A stretch of 64,000 bases of DNA, from assembly GCA_019116585.1 (NCBI GenBank), contig DXBJ01000005.1:1-64000 (forward strand), written 5' to 3'. Below the pieces are notes generated by a model, which did not search any database, had not been told where the DNA came from, and saw nothing but the letters and a program-made list of their open reading frames with translations. A program made the position numbers and the translations under genes. The DNA comes from Candidatus Faecalibacterium gallistercoris. Its GTDB lineage: Bacteria > Bacillota > Clostridia > Oscillospirales > Ruminococcaceae. Below are positions 42,630 to 49,746 of the stretch, in pieces; within the stretch, counting starts at the first letter, position 1, and each line of letters opens with the position of its first letter.

Positions 42630-42671
42630 TGTATCCCACCCCCTTGCGTCCAGGGAACCCCCCCTGTTTAT

Positions 42672-42687
42672 AGTTCGGGTACGAACA
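42672..42687. promoter_or_regulatory. Putative MarR operator 2 (marR promoter)
   Basis: On the minus strand TGTTC-N6-GAACT, the same half-sites and spacing as operator 1 with one mismatch. It lies just downstream of the marR -10, over the predicted start site, ideal for autorepression. Confidence 0.62.
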
Positions 42688-42689
42688 AT

Positions 42690-42718
42690 AGATTACAGGT
42701 TTTTCATGGTATTGTCAA
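42690..42718 (-). promoter_or_regulatory. Promoter of marR
   Basis: On the minus strand a perfect TTGACA (42713-42718) and TAATCT (42690-42695) are 17 bases apart. Confidence 0.7.
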
Positions 42719-42780
42719 GGATGCGCCTTCCATTTTTCACATTTTTTTCACTTGCAGTCTTGCACAAAAATTATTGTTAA

Positions 42781-42794
42781 ACTTTGTACAAAGT
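42781..42794. repeat. 14-bp perfect palindrome ACTTTGTACAAAGT
   Basis: A perfect palindrome about 40 bases upstream of the diguanylate cyclase -35, in an AT-rich patch between the divergent marR and cyclase promoters. It has the size and symmetry of a dimer operator. It differs from the TGTTC-N6-GAACA sites, so another regulator would bind it. Confidence 0.45.
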
Positions 42795-42832
42795 GTGGGG
42801 CGGCGCTGCGCCTCCCCGGCGCGGTTTCACTC

Positions 42833-42861
42833 TCGACAAACCGGCCGCCGGACGGTATAAT
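42833..42861 (+). promoter_or_regulatory. Promoter of the diguanylate cyclase gene
   Basis: TCGACA (42833-42838) and a perfect TATAAT (42856-42861) with a 17-base spacer, about 40 bases before the start. Confidence 0.75.
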
Positions 42862-42901
42862 AAAGAACGGACAGCGTTTTAGAGCAAAGGAGAGATTTTG
42901 T

Positions 42902-44419
42902 ATGCCGCGTCGCATCCAGCCCCAGATCCGTCCGGCTTTTGTGGAGCAGGCAGTCCGCAGCAACTGGGCGCTGACAAAGGTCATCTCGGTGTTTGCAGTC
43001 GGGGTAGAACTGTTCAATATCATACGGGTCATCTTTTATTCGCCGTCCGGCCTCACGACCCCCAACAACTGGACCTATTTTGCTTTTTATGCCAGCCTGT
43101 TTTTGGCGGCGGCCGTCTTTTTGTGCGCCGATGCCCTGGGCAGCCGGAACCTGAGCCTCAAGGTCCGCTATGGCATCCTGCAGTTTGCCGGCAGCTTCTT
43201 TGTGCTGTGGCAGGCCCTGTTTGCGGCGTTCGACCTCAGCACCTCCCTCTCGGTGGGCAAGATCAGCGGCGTGGCGACCATGGTGGCCTTTGCCGCCCTC
43301 TTTCTGATGGAGCCCGTCTATGCGGTGGTGAACATCACGGCGGGGTACCTGATCATGCTGGCCTACCTGGCCACCCTGAACGACCCGGGCGCGGTGCTCA
43401 ACTACGTCATCGTGGGCATGATGACCCTGGTGATCTACTTTGCCCGCTACCACGGCATCTGCACCGAGCTGACCCAGGCCGGCCGGATCGAGGACATCAA
43501 CCGCGCCCTGGAGGAGACGGAGGAGCAGTTCCGCCTGAGCAGCGAGCAGTACGACCTGCTGCTCCGGCAGGGCAACCTGATCGCCTTCCGGTGGGACATC
43601 AAAGAGGATGTGATCCGTTTCAGCCCCGCGTGGAAAGACGTGTTCGACCTGCCCCAGCAGATCGACCACATCCGGGACAAGGTCGAGACCGGCCAGCGGC
43701 TGAACGATCAGCAGAAAAAGACCCTGCTGCGCTGCCTGACCGAGGCTTACACCACCGCCGCTTACCAGAAGCAGGAGGTGTTGCTGCCGGTCAAAGAGGG
43801 CAGGGAGCGCTGGTTCGAGGTGCATATAGCCTTCCAGCACGGCAGGGACGGCCAGCCGGTGGTGGGCGTGGGCCTGCTGTTTGACATCATGGGCCAGAAA
43901 GACCGCATCCTGGAGCTGGAAAAGGAACTGTCCATGGATGCCTTTACCAGGACCCTGAACAAGACCGCCCTGGAAAGCTACGGCACCCGCCGCCTGGCCC
44001 AGCTGGGGCCGCGGCAGCAGCTGACCCTGCTGATCCTGGACATGGACGACTTCAAGACCATCAACGATACCTACGGCCACCAGGCGGGGGACCACGTGCT
44101 GGTCCAGCTGGCCAGCCTGATGAACGCCCTGGCGCCCGCCCGCTGCCGGGTGGGACGTCTGGGCGGCGACGAATTCGCCGCCATTTTCGACCCGCCCTGC
44201 ACCCGCTACACCGCCGAAAACTACGCCGCCCGGCTGATCGAAGCCGTGCGCAGGATCGAGTGGGAGGGCAAGCCCCTGCCCGCCGCCTGCAGCATCGGCA
44301 TTGCGGCCTGCCCCGGCGGCGGCGCCTACGACGCCCTGTATGCCGCTGCCGACAAAGCCCTGTACGAGGCCAAGCGGCAGGGCAAGGGCCGGTATCGTTT
44401 TGCCGGCAGCCAGCCGTGA
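42902..44419 (+). CDS. Membrane diguanylate cyclase (PAS-like plus GGDEF)
   Basis: A 505-residue protein that probably makes cyclic di-GMP from two GTP. Residues about 25-195 hold six membrane helices. A coiled segment (RIEDINRALEETEEQFRLSS) leads to a PAS-like domain (about 215-335), and the GGDEF domain fills the C-terminus. The catalytic motif is intact, G421-GDEF425, with DMDDFKTINDTYGHQAGDHV before it and ADKALYEAKRQGKGRY after. No EAL domain, and no clear RxxD inhibitory site before the motif. AAAGGAGAG precedes the ATG. Single gene with its own promoter. Confidence 0.93.
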   Translation: MPRRIQPQIRPAFVEQAVRSNWALTKVISVFAVGVELFNIIRVIFYSPSGLTTPNNWTYFAFYASLFLAAAVFLCADALGSRNLSLKVRYGILQFAGSFFVLWQALFAAFDLSTSLSVGKISGVATMVAFAALFLMEPVYAVVNITAGYLIMLAYLATLNDPGAVLNYVIVGMMTLVIYFARYHGICTELTQAGRIEDINRALEETEEQFRLSSEQYDLLLRQGNLIAFRWDIKEDVIRFSPAWKDVFDLPQQIDHIRDKVETGQRLNDQQKKTLLRCLTEAYTTAAYQKQEVLLPVKEGRERWFEVHIAFQHGRDGQPVVGVGLLFDIMGQKDRILELEKELSMDAFTRTLNKTALESYGTRRLAQLGPRQQLTLLILDMDDFKTINDTYGHQAGDHVLVQLASLMNALAPARCRVGRLGGDEFAAIFDPPCTRYTAENYAARLIEAVRRIEWEGKPLPAACSIGIAACPGGGAYDALYAAADKALYEAKRQGKGRYRFAGSQP

Positions 44420-44444
44420 CCTTTTTGCCCCAAAAATCATAAGA

Positions 44445-44480
44445 AGCCCCCTGCCCGTCTTCACAGATGGGCAGGGGGCT
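44445..44480. terminator. Terminator hairpin between convergent cyclase and trkH genes
   Basis: AGCCCCCTGCCC pairs with GGGCAGGGGGCT around a 12-base loop. U-tracts are weak on both sides, but its place between convergent genes supports a termination role. Confidence 0.6.
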
Positions 44481-44510
44481 GTCTGTTGTTGAAAAGGGGG
44501 GACTTTTCGG

Positions 44511-45950
44511 TCAGAACTTTTTCCAGGTCTCGGGCACGAACAATAGCAGGAGCGGGAACAGCTCCAGCCGGCCGGCCAGCATATCGAAGGTCAGCACCAG
44601 CTTGGAAAAGCCGGAGTACAGCCCAAAGTTGGTCATGGGGCCCACCCCTTCCAGGCCGGGGCCGATGTTGTTGAAGGTGGCCGCCACCGCCGTGAAGTTG
44701 GTCACCAGGCTTTCGCCGTCCAGGCTGACCAGCAGCACCGACACCGCAAAAAGGATCACGTAGGCCGCCACAAAGACGTTGGTGGAACGGATGGTCTCCT
44801 GGTCCACCGGCTTGCCGTCCACCCGGACGGGGGTGACCACGCTGGGGTGGAGGGTCTGGGCGATCTCCTTGCGGATGCTCTTGGCCAGGATGACCAGGCG
44901 GCTGATCTTCATGCCGCCGCCGGTGCTGCCGGCACAGGCGCCGATGAACATCAGCAGCACCAGGATGCTCTTGGCAAAGGAGGGCCACTGGTCAAAATCG
45001 CAGGTGGAAAAACCGGTGGTGGTGATGATGGACCCCACCTGGAAGGCCGCCTGCTGGATGGCCGTCAGCAGATCGGGGAACAGGCCCCGGATGTTCCAGC
45101 TGATAAGGGCGATGGCCGCCAGGATGACCCCGAAATACCAGCGCACCTCCTCGATCAGCACCTTGCGGAACTTGCCCCGGATGAGGTAGAAGTAGGCGCT
45201 GAAGTTGACGCCGAACAGGATCATCGAGATGGTGGTGACCACCTGGATGTAGGGGGAGTAGCTGGCCATGCTGTCGTTTTTGATGCCAAAGCCGCCGGTG
45301 CCTGCCGAGCCGAAGGTGATCAGCAGGCTGTCCATCAGGGGGCAGCCCCCCGCCAGCATAAAAACGATCTGGATGACGGTCATGCCCAGATAGATGGTGT
45401 AGAGGATGGCGGCGGTCTGGCGGACGGAGGGCACCATTTTTTCCACCTGGGGGCCGGGGCTTTCGGCTTTCATCAGATTGACATGGCTGCCGCCGGTCAG
45501 GGGCAGCACCGCCAGCAGAAAGACCAGGATGCCCATGCCCCCGATCCAGTGGGTGAAGCTGCGCCAGAACAGGATGCCCATGGGCAGGCTTTCGACATCG
45601 GCCAGCACCGACGCGCCGGTGGTGGTGAAGCCGGACACCGTCTCGAACAGCGCCTCGATGGGGTCGGGGATGGCGCCCGACAGCACGAAGGGCACCGCCC
45701 CCATCACACTGATGAGCACCCAGGTCAGGGCGGCGGTGACGCAGCCCTCCCGCATATAAAAGATCTTGCGGCGGGGCTTGATGCGGGTCAGCGCGCCGCC
45801 GGTCAGGCCGCACAGCACGATGGTGAACAGGAACACCTGCAGCACGTCCCACTCCCCGTAGAGCGCGCTGACCAGGGCGGGCAGGCCCATCAGGGCGCCC
45901 TCGCACAGCAGGATGTAGCCCAGCAGCCGGAATACGATGGCGTAATTCAT
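44511..45950 (-). CDS. trkH: Trk/Ktr-type potassium channel subunit
   Basis: A 479-residue potassium-uptake pore of the SKT superfamily with four pseudo-repeats. The four filter loops are visible: TVSGFTTTGASVL, GSAGTGGFGIKND, GSIITTTGFSTCD and TFNNIGPGLEGVG. HWIGGMGILVFLLAVLP and GACAGSTGGGMKISRL are family marks. It works with the TrkA regulator encoded just upstream, overlapping by 4 bases (ATGA). Whether potassium or sodium couples transport is not decided here. Confidence 0.95.
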   Translation of the reverse strand: MNYAIVFRLLGYILLCEGALMGLPALVSALYGEWDVLQVFLFTIVLCGLTGGALTRIKPRRKIFYMREGCVTAALTWVLISVMGAVPFVLSGAIPDPIEALFETVSGFTTTGASVLADVESLPMGILFWRSFTHWIGGMGILVFLLAVLPLTGGSHVNLMKAESPGPQVEKMVPSVRQTAAILYTIYLGMTVIQIVFMLAGGCPLMDSLLITFGSAGTGGFGIKNDSMASYSPYIQVVTTISMILFGVNFSAYFYLIRGKFRKVLIEEVRWYFGVILAAIALISWNIRGLFPDLLTAIQQAAFQVGSIITTTGFSTCDFDQWPSFAKSILVLLMFIGACAGSTGGGMKISRLVILAKSIRKEIAQTLHPSVVTPVRVDGKPVDQETIRSTNVFVAAYVILFAVSVLLVSLDGESLVTNFTAVAATFNNIGPGLEGVGPMTNFGLYSGFSKLVLTFDMLAGRLELFPLLLLFVPETWKKF

Positions 45951-47323
45951 CTGCGCGCGCCCCCCTGCCCGGCCACGATGTCCCGCAGGTCATGCAGGCC
46001 GTGCTGTAGGGTGACGACGATGACGGTATCCCCCAGCTGGATGGTGTCGCCGCCGCGGGGGATGATGATCTGGTCCCCGCGGGTGATGCAGCACAGCAGC
46101 AGGTTGGGCTTCAGGTGCAGCTCGCTCAGGGGCACGCCGGTGGCCGGGCTGACCTCGTGGACGGTGAACTCCAGCGCCTCCACCCGGTCGTCCAGGATGC
46201 GGTACAGGGTCTTGATGTTGCTGCCGGCCTCGTTTTGCAGGGCGCGGACATACTGGACGATAAAGTCGCAGGTCATGTACTTGGGGTAGATGACGCTGCC
46301 CAGGTCAAAGCTGTTCAGGATCTCGTCGAACTCCAGCCGGTTGATCTTGGTCACCCGCTTGGCGTCCGAGTGGTTGCTGGCAAACAGGGACAGCAGGATG
46401 TTCTCCTCGTCCATGTTGGTCAGGGCCACGAAGGCCTCGGCCGAGGCCAGCCCCTCGCTGAGCAGGAAGCTGCGGTTGGAGCCGTCCTCGCACAGGATCT
46501 GGGCGGCGGGCAGCTCCTCGGCCAGATAGTCGCAGCGGGCCAGGTCCCGCTCGATGATCCGCACCTTGATCCTGTTCTCCAGCAGGTACTGGCTCAGATA
46601 GAAGGCGATGGCCCCGCCGCCCACGATCATGGCGTTTTTGACCGGGGCCACCGGGATGCCCAGCCGGGTAAAGAACTGCTGGGCCTTGTCCGGCGTGGCC
46701 AAAAAGGTGACCAGGTCCCCGCTGCGCAGCACAAAACTGCCGTCCGGGATGGTGACGGTCTTGCCCCGCTCCACCGCGCAGACCAGGATGTCGCACCCCA
46801 TCCGGGCGGGGATGTCGCGGATGGGCATCCCGTCCAGACCGTGGGCCTGGGTCAGGGCAAACTTGATCAGCTGGACCCGCCCCCCCGCAAAGGTGTCGAT
46901 CTTGGACGCCCCGGGGAAGCGCAGCAGCCGCGAGATCTCCATCGCGGCGCTCATCTCGGGGTTGATGATGGCCGAGATGCCGGTCTGCTGGCGGATAAAG
47001 TCCAGCTCGTGGCTGTAAGACGGGTTGCGCACCCGGGCGATGGTGTGGCGGCTGCCCGCCTTTTTGGCAAACATGCAGCACAGCAGGTTCAGCTCGTCCG
47101 AGCCGGTGATGGCGATAAAGACGTCGTTGTCCTCGATGCCCGCCTCGGACAGGGTGGCGATGGACGAGCCGTTGCCCACCACCCCCAACACGTCGTAGGC
47201 CTGGACGATCTGCTCCACCCGGGCCTTGTTGGTGTCGATGACGGTGACGCTGTGGCCCTCTTCGCTGAGCTGGCGGGCCAGGGCTGTGCCCACCTTGCCG
47301 CCGCCCACAAGTATGATCTTCAC
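45947..47323 (-). CDS. trkA: Trk system potassium regulator TrkA
   Basis: A 458-residue cytosolic regulator made of two RCK units. Each has a Rossmann NAD-binding motif (IILVGGGKVGTALARQLSEE and AMIVGGGAIAFYLSQYLLE) followed by a TrkA_C domain. NAD(H) or nucleotides bound here gate the TrkH pore. The start is set at GTG 47323, nine bases after AGGA, giving the usual MKIILVGGG N-terminus; a TTG six bases upstream is too close to the site. First gene of the pair. Confidence 0.93.
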   Translation of the reverse strand: MKIILVGGGKVGTALARQLSEEGHSVTVIDTNKARVEQIVQAYDVLGVVGNGSSIATLSEAGIEDNDVFIAITGSDELNLLCCMFAKKAGSRHTIARVRNPSYSHELDFIRQQTGISAIINPEMSAAMEISRLLRFPGASKIDTFAGGRVQLIKFALTQAHGLDGMPIRDIPARMGCDILVCAVERGKTVTIPDGSFVLRSGDLVTFLATPDKAQQFFTRLGIPVAPVKNAMIVGGGAIAFYLSQYLLENRIKVRIIERDLARCDYLAEELPAAQILCEDGSNRSFLLSEGLASAEAFVALTNMDEENILLSLFASNHSDAKRVTKINRLEFDEILNSFDLGSVIYPKYMTCDFIVQYVRALQNEAGSNIKTLYRILDDRVEALEFTVHEVSPATGVPLSELHLKPNLLLCCITRGDQIIIPRGGDTIQLGDTVIVVTLQHGLHDLRDIVAGQGGARR

Positions 47324-47379
47324 ATGCAAGCATCCTTTCTCTCAAAAACGCGCCGGGCCGCAGCCCGGAAGCTGTCTGT

Positions 47380-47408
47380 ATTCTAGCACACTTTGGGGGA
47401 AAGGTCTA
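47380..47408 (-). promoter_or_regulatory. Promoter of trkAH
   Basis: On the minus strand TG-C-TAGAAT (extended -10) with TAGACC 17 bases upstream as a weak -35. Confidence 0.5.
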
Positions 47409-47437
47409 TAGACAGGCAGTCTGCTGCGGTCCGGGGC

Positions 47438-47469
47438 ACAAAAAATCCCCCGTCCGGCGGACGGGGGAT
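47438..47469 (-). terminator. Terminator of the DnaJ-like gene
   Basis: ATCCCCCGTCC pairs with GGACGGGGGAT around a 3-base loop (GGC), followed on the minus strand by a run of T. Confidence 0.85.
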
Positions 47470-47494
47470 GTGTCGGTGTGGATGTGCCGGCGTG

Positions 47495-48256
47495 TCAGAA
47501 CGGCCGGTAGAAGAACCAGCGGTTGCCGCAGCAGCAGTTGCACAGCAGGTTGAGCAGGATCATGGACCAGCACCACCGCATGATGCCGCCGCCCCCGGAG
47601 GAGTAGGTGGTCTGGGCGCGGTAGCTCTGGCCGGGGTCCTGCATCCGGTTCAGGTGGGCGCGGTACTCGGTGTTGTTGGGGTCCAGCTGGACGGCCCGGC
47701 GGGCGTCCTGCAGGGCGTCGATGGCCCGGCCCAGGCCCTCGTTGGCCAGGCTGGACAGGTAGTACCAGCGGGCGCTGCGCTCCCGCTGGGCGTCCAGGAC
47801 GCGGCGGGCCTCGGCGTAGCGCCGGTTGACGATATAATTGCGGGCCGCCTGCATCTCGACGGAGTCGGCGCCGGAGGCGCTGGGGCCCTGCTGGCTGTAG
47901 CCGCCGTACTCAAAGCCCCCAAAACCGCCGAAGCCTCCAAACCCGAAGGGGTCGAAGCCATAAAAACCCCCGTCGTAGCCGCCCTGACCGTAGCTGCCGC
48001 CCTGCTGGTAGCTCTGCTGGCTGTAGCCGCCGTAACCCTGCTGGCTGTAGCCGCCCCCTGCGCCGGGCTGGGGGCCGGTGTCCCCCTTGACGATGGCGTC
48101 GTAGGCCGCCTGCACCTCTTTGAAGTGCTCCTCGGCGGTCGGGTCGTTGGGGTTCAGGTCAGGGTGCCAGCGCTTGCACTGGGCGCGGTAGGCCTTTTTG
48201 ATCTCTTCCTCGCTGGCACCCCGCTGGATGCCCAGGACCTCATAGGGATCTCTCAT
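47495..48256 (-). CDS. J-domain protein with Gly/Gln/Tyr-rich linker and membrane-like tail
   Basis: A 253-residue J-domain co-chaperone-like protein. The J domain (1-60) has [20 protein letters not shown] and the HPD motif in [10 protein letters not shown], needed to stimulate a DnaK-type ATPase. Residues about 65-130 are low complexity, rich in Gly, Gln, Tyr and Phe. A TPR-like helical unit follows ([20 protein letters not shown]). The end is a hydrophobic, Cys-rich segment ([13 protein letters not shown]) that may sit in the membrane. No zinc-finger or substrate domain of true DnaJ. It follows the DUF5685 gene, probably in one operon. Confidence 0.85.
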   Translation of the reverse strand: MRDPYEVLGIQRGASEEEIKKAYRAQCKRWHPDLNPNDPTAEEHFKEVQAAYDAIVKGDTGPQPGAGGGYSQQGYGGYSQQSYQQGGSYGQGGYDGGFYGFDPFGFGGFGGFGGFEYGGYSQQGPSASGADSVEMQAARNYIVNRRYAEARRVLDAQRERSARWYYLSSLANEGLGRAIDALQDARRAVQLDPNNTEYRAHLNRMQDPGQSYRAQTTYSSGGGGIMRWCWSMILLNLLCNCCCGNRWFFYRPF

Positions 48257-48368
48257 TCAAACGTTTCCTCACAACTCTCTATGCTGGCGGGGGCGTGCCC
48301 CGGATCACTCACAAATCGAAACTATTCTAGCCTATCGGAGCGCGAAAAGCAAGCCCCCGGCCCCCGGT

Positions 48369-49208
48369 TCAGGGGGTCTGGGGTTGTTTTTTTCGGTTTT
48401 TTACGTTGTATTTGAGCCATATGCCGGAATAGAGGATGTTTTCCAGCAGATCGACGTCCTCCACGCAGGGCAGACGGCGGAAAGCCGCCGCCGCCCGGGC
48501 CAGCAGCAGCTCGAAGATCTCCCGCATCTGCTGCTCGTAGTCGGGGGCGGCGGCAAGGCTTTTCAGGGGGTTGTAGGCCCCCCGGCGCTTGTCCCGCTCC
48601 AGGTCGTCCCAGGCGTCCAGCAGGTAGATGTATTGGCCGATGGATGCCCCGATGGTCCGCAGCTCGCCGGACCACCGGTCCTGCCGGTAGTCGAACAGCT
48701 CGGCCATCAGCCCCCCAAAGCTGCCCGCCACCAGGTCCAGGTCCTCGCAGCCGGCGGCCTCGTATTCCGCCAGCTGGGCCAGCCCCTCGGTGATGGCCCG
48801 GCACGGACGGGGCCAGCGGGCCTCCACCGCCCGGCGGTGCTGGTCCAGCATTTTCATATAGCCGAGGCCCACCGGGCTGCGGTCGTCCTCCCATTTGTCC
48901 CTGGCGCTGTAGTAGTGCAGGGCCAGCCCGATGTCGGCGCAGTAGTCGGTGGGGCCGCTGTAGCGCCAGTCGATGGGGCGGATGGGGTGCACCGGGCACC
49001 GCCCATGCCCGGTGACGGCGGGGGTCTCGCCCTCGTACAGGCTGGACAGCAGCAGGTTGAGGAAGGTCAGGTCGTAGCTGAGGGTCAGCCGCCCGGCCAT
49101 GCCGTGCAGCGCCGATGCCCGGCGGCACAGCCCGCAATAGGCGGTGCGGTACCGCCAGCGGGTCTCCGGGGTCATGGTCTGCTGGTCGGGTATGATATAG
49201 CCGAACAT
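48369..49208 (-). CDS. DUF5685 family protein
   Basis: A 279-residue, mostly helical soluble protein of the Clostridia-restricted DUF5685 group. It starts MFGYIIPDQQTM, has a CGLC pair near residue 25, and has acid-rich helices: SARDKWEDDRS near the middle and LLDAWDDLERDKRRGAYNPL further on. The spaced Asp-rich helices in an all-alpha protein recall isoprenoid-synthase folds, but no enzyme function is established. It lies 1 base from the zinc-ribbon gene and 112 bases before the J-domain gene, all leftward, so the three may work together. Confidence 0.78.
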   Translation of the reverse strand: MFGYIIPDQQTMTPETRWRYRTAYCGLCRRASALHGMAGRLTLSYDLTFLNLLLSSLYEGETPAVTGHGRCPVHPIRPIDWRYSGPTDYCADIGLALHYYSARDKWEDDRSPVGLGYMKMLDQHRRAVEARWPRPCRAITEGLAQLAEYEAAGCEDLDLVAGSFGGLMAELFDYRQDRWSGELRTIGASIGQYIYLLDAWDDLERDKRRGAYNPLKSLAAAPDYEQQMREIFELLLARAAAAFRRLPCVEDVDLLENILYSGIWLKYNVKNRKKQPQTP

Positions 49209-49209
49209 A

Positions 49210-49605
49210 TCAGCTCTTTTTGATGAACTGGGTGCCGCACCGGGGGCAGGAGATCTCGATCCGGCCCCGGCCCTTGGGCACCCGCAGCATCTGGCGGCAC
49301 TTGGGGCAGCGGTAGTAGCGGTAGGTGTTGCGGTCGGCCCAGCGCCGTTTGACCCCTTTCCACTTGCCGGCCAGCCGCTCCTGGAAGGAGCAGAACCTGT
49401 AGTTCTCCTCGGTGCGGCGGGAGATGTTGCGGCTGAAGGTGCGGAAATAGCAGTAGATCAGCGCGGCCAGCCCCAGCCAGGTGAACAGCCCCAGCCTGGT
49501 GAGCAGGCTGACCAGCAGCAGCGCCACCGCCAGGATGCTGAGGAACTGGTTCAAGGCGTCGGTGCCGTACCGCCCTGCCATGAACTGACGGAATTTTTCA
49601 CGCAT
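49210..49605 (-). CDS. Small membrane protein with zinc ribbon
   Basis: A 131-residue protein. Two membrane helices lie at about 20-55 (LSILAVALLLVSLLTRLGLF and TWLGLAALIYCYF), followed by a basic linker and a C-terminal zinc ribbon with CPKCRQML and CPRCGTQF. Function unknown. AGGGGG precedes the ATG. It begins the three-gene leftward group with DUF5685 and the J-domain protein. Confidence 0.78.
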   Translation of the reverse strand: MREKFRQFMAGRYGTDALNQFLSILAVALLLVSLLTRLGLFTWLGLAALIYCYFRTFSRNISRRTEENYRFCSFQERLAGKWKGVKRRWADRNTYRYYRCPKCRQMLRVPKGRGRIEISCPRCGTQFIKKS

Positions 49606-49627
49606 AAGTAAAATACCCCCTGTAAAG

Positions 49628-49655
49628 GCCCTCCCGCGTTGGCAGGCAGGAGGGC
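49628..49655 (-). other. Leader hairpin before the zinc-ribbon gene
   Basis: GCCCTCC and GGAGGGC form a 7-bp stem in the 5' leader, about 25 bases before the start codon on the minus strand. There is no U-tract. It could affect translation or mRNA stability. Confidence 0.35.
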
Positions 49656-49746
49656 GGAGTGTGAATCGTATTGGTTACAGTATGCCAGATGGAAATGATA
49701 AAAGTTTGAACAGACTGCAAAGCAACCGTAAAAACCCGCGGAAAAC

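Noticed and set aside
47870-48065. Gly/Gln/Tyr-rich periodic sequence that looks like a DNA repeat array
   Set aside because: It is the coding region of the low-complexity linker of the J-domain protein; repeats are irregular and not spacer-separated, so not CRISPR.
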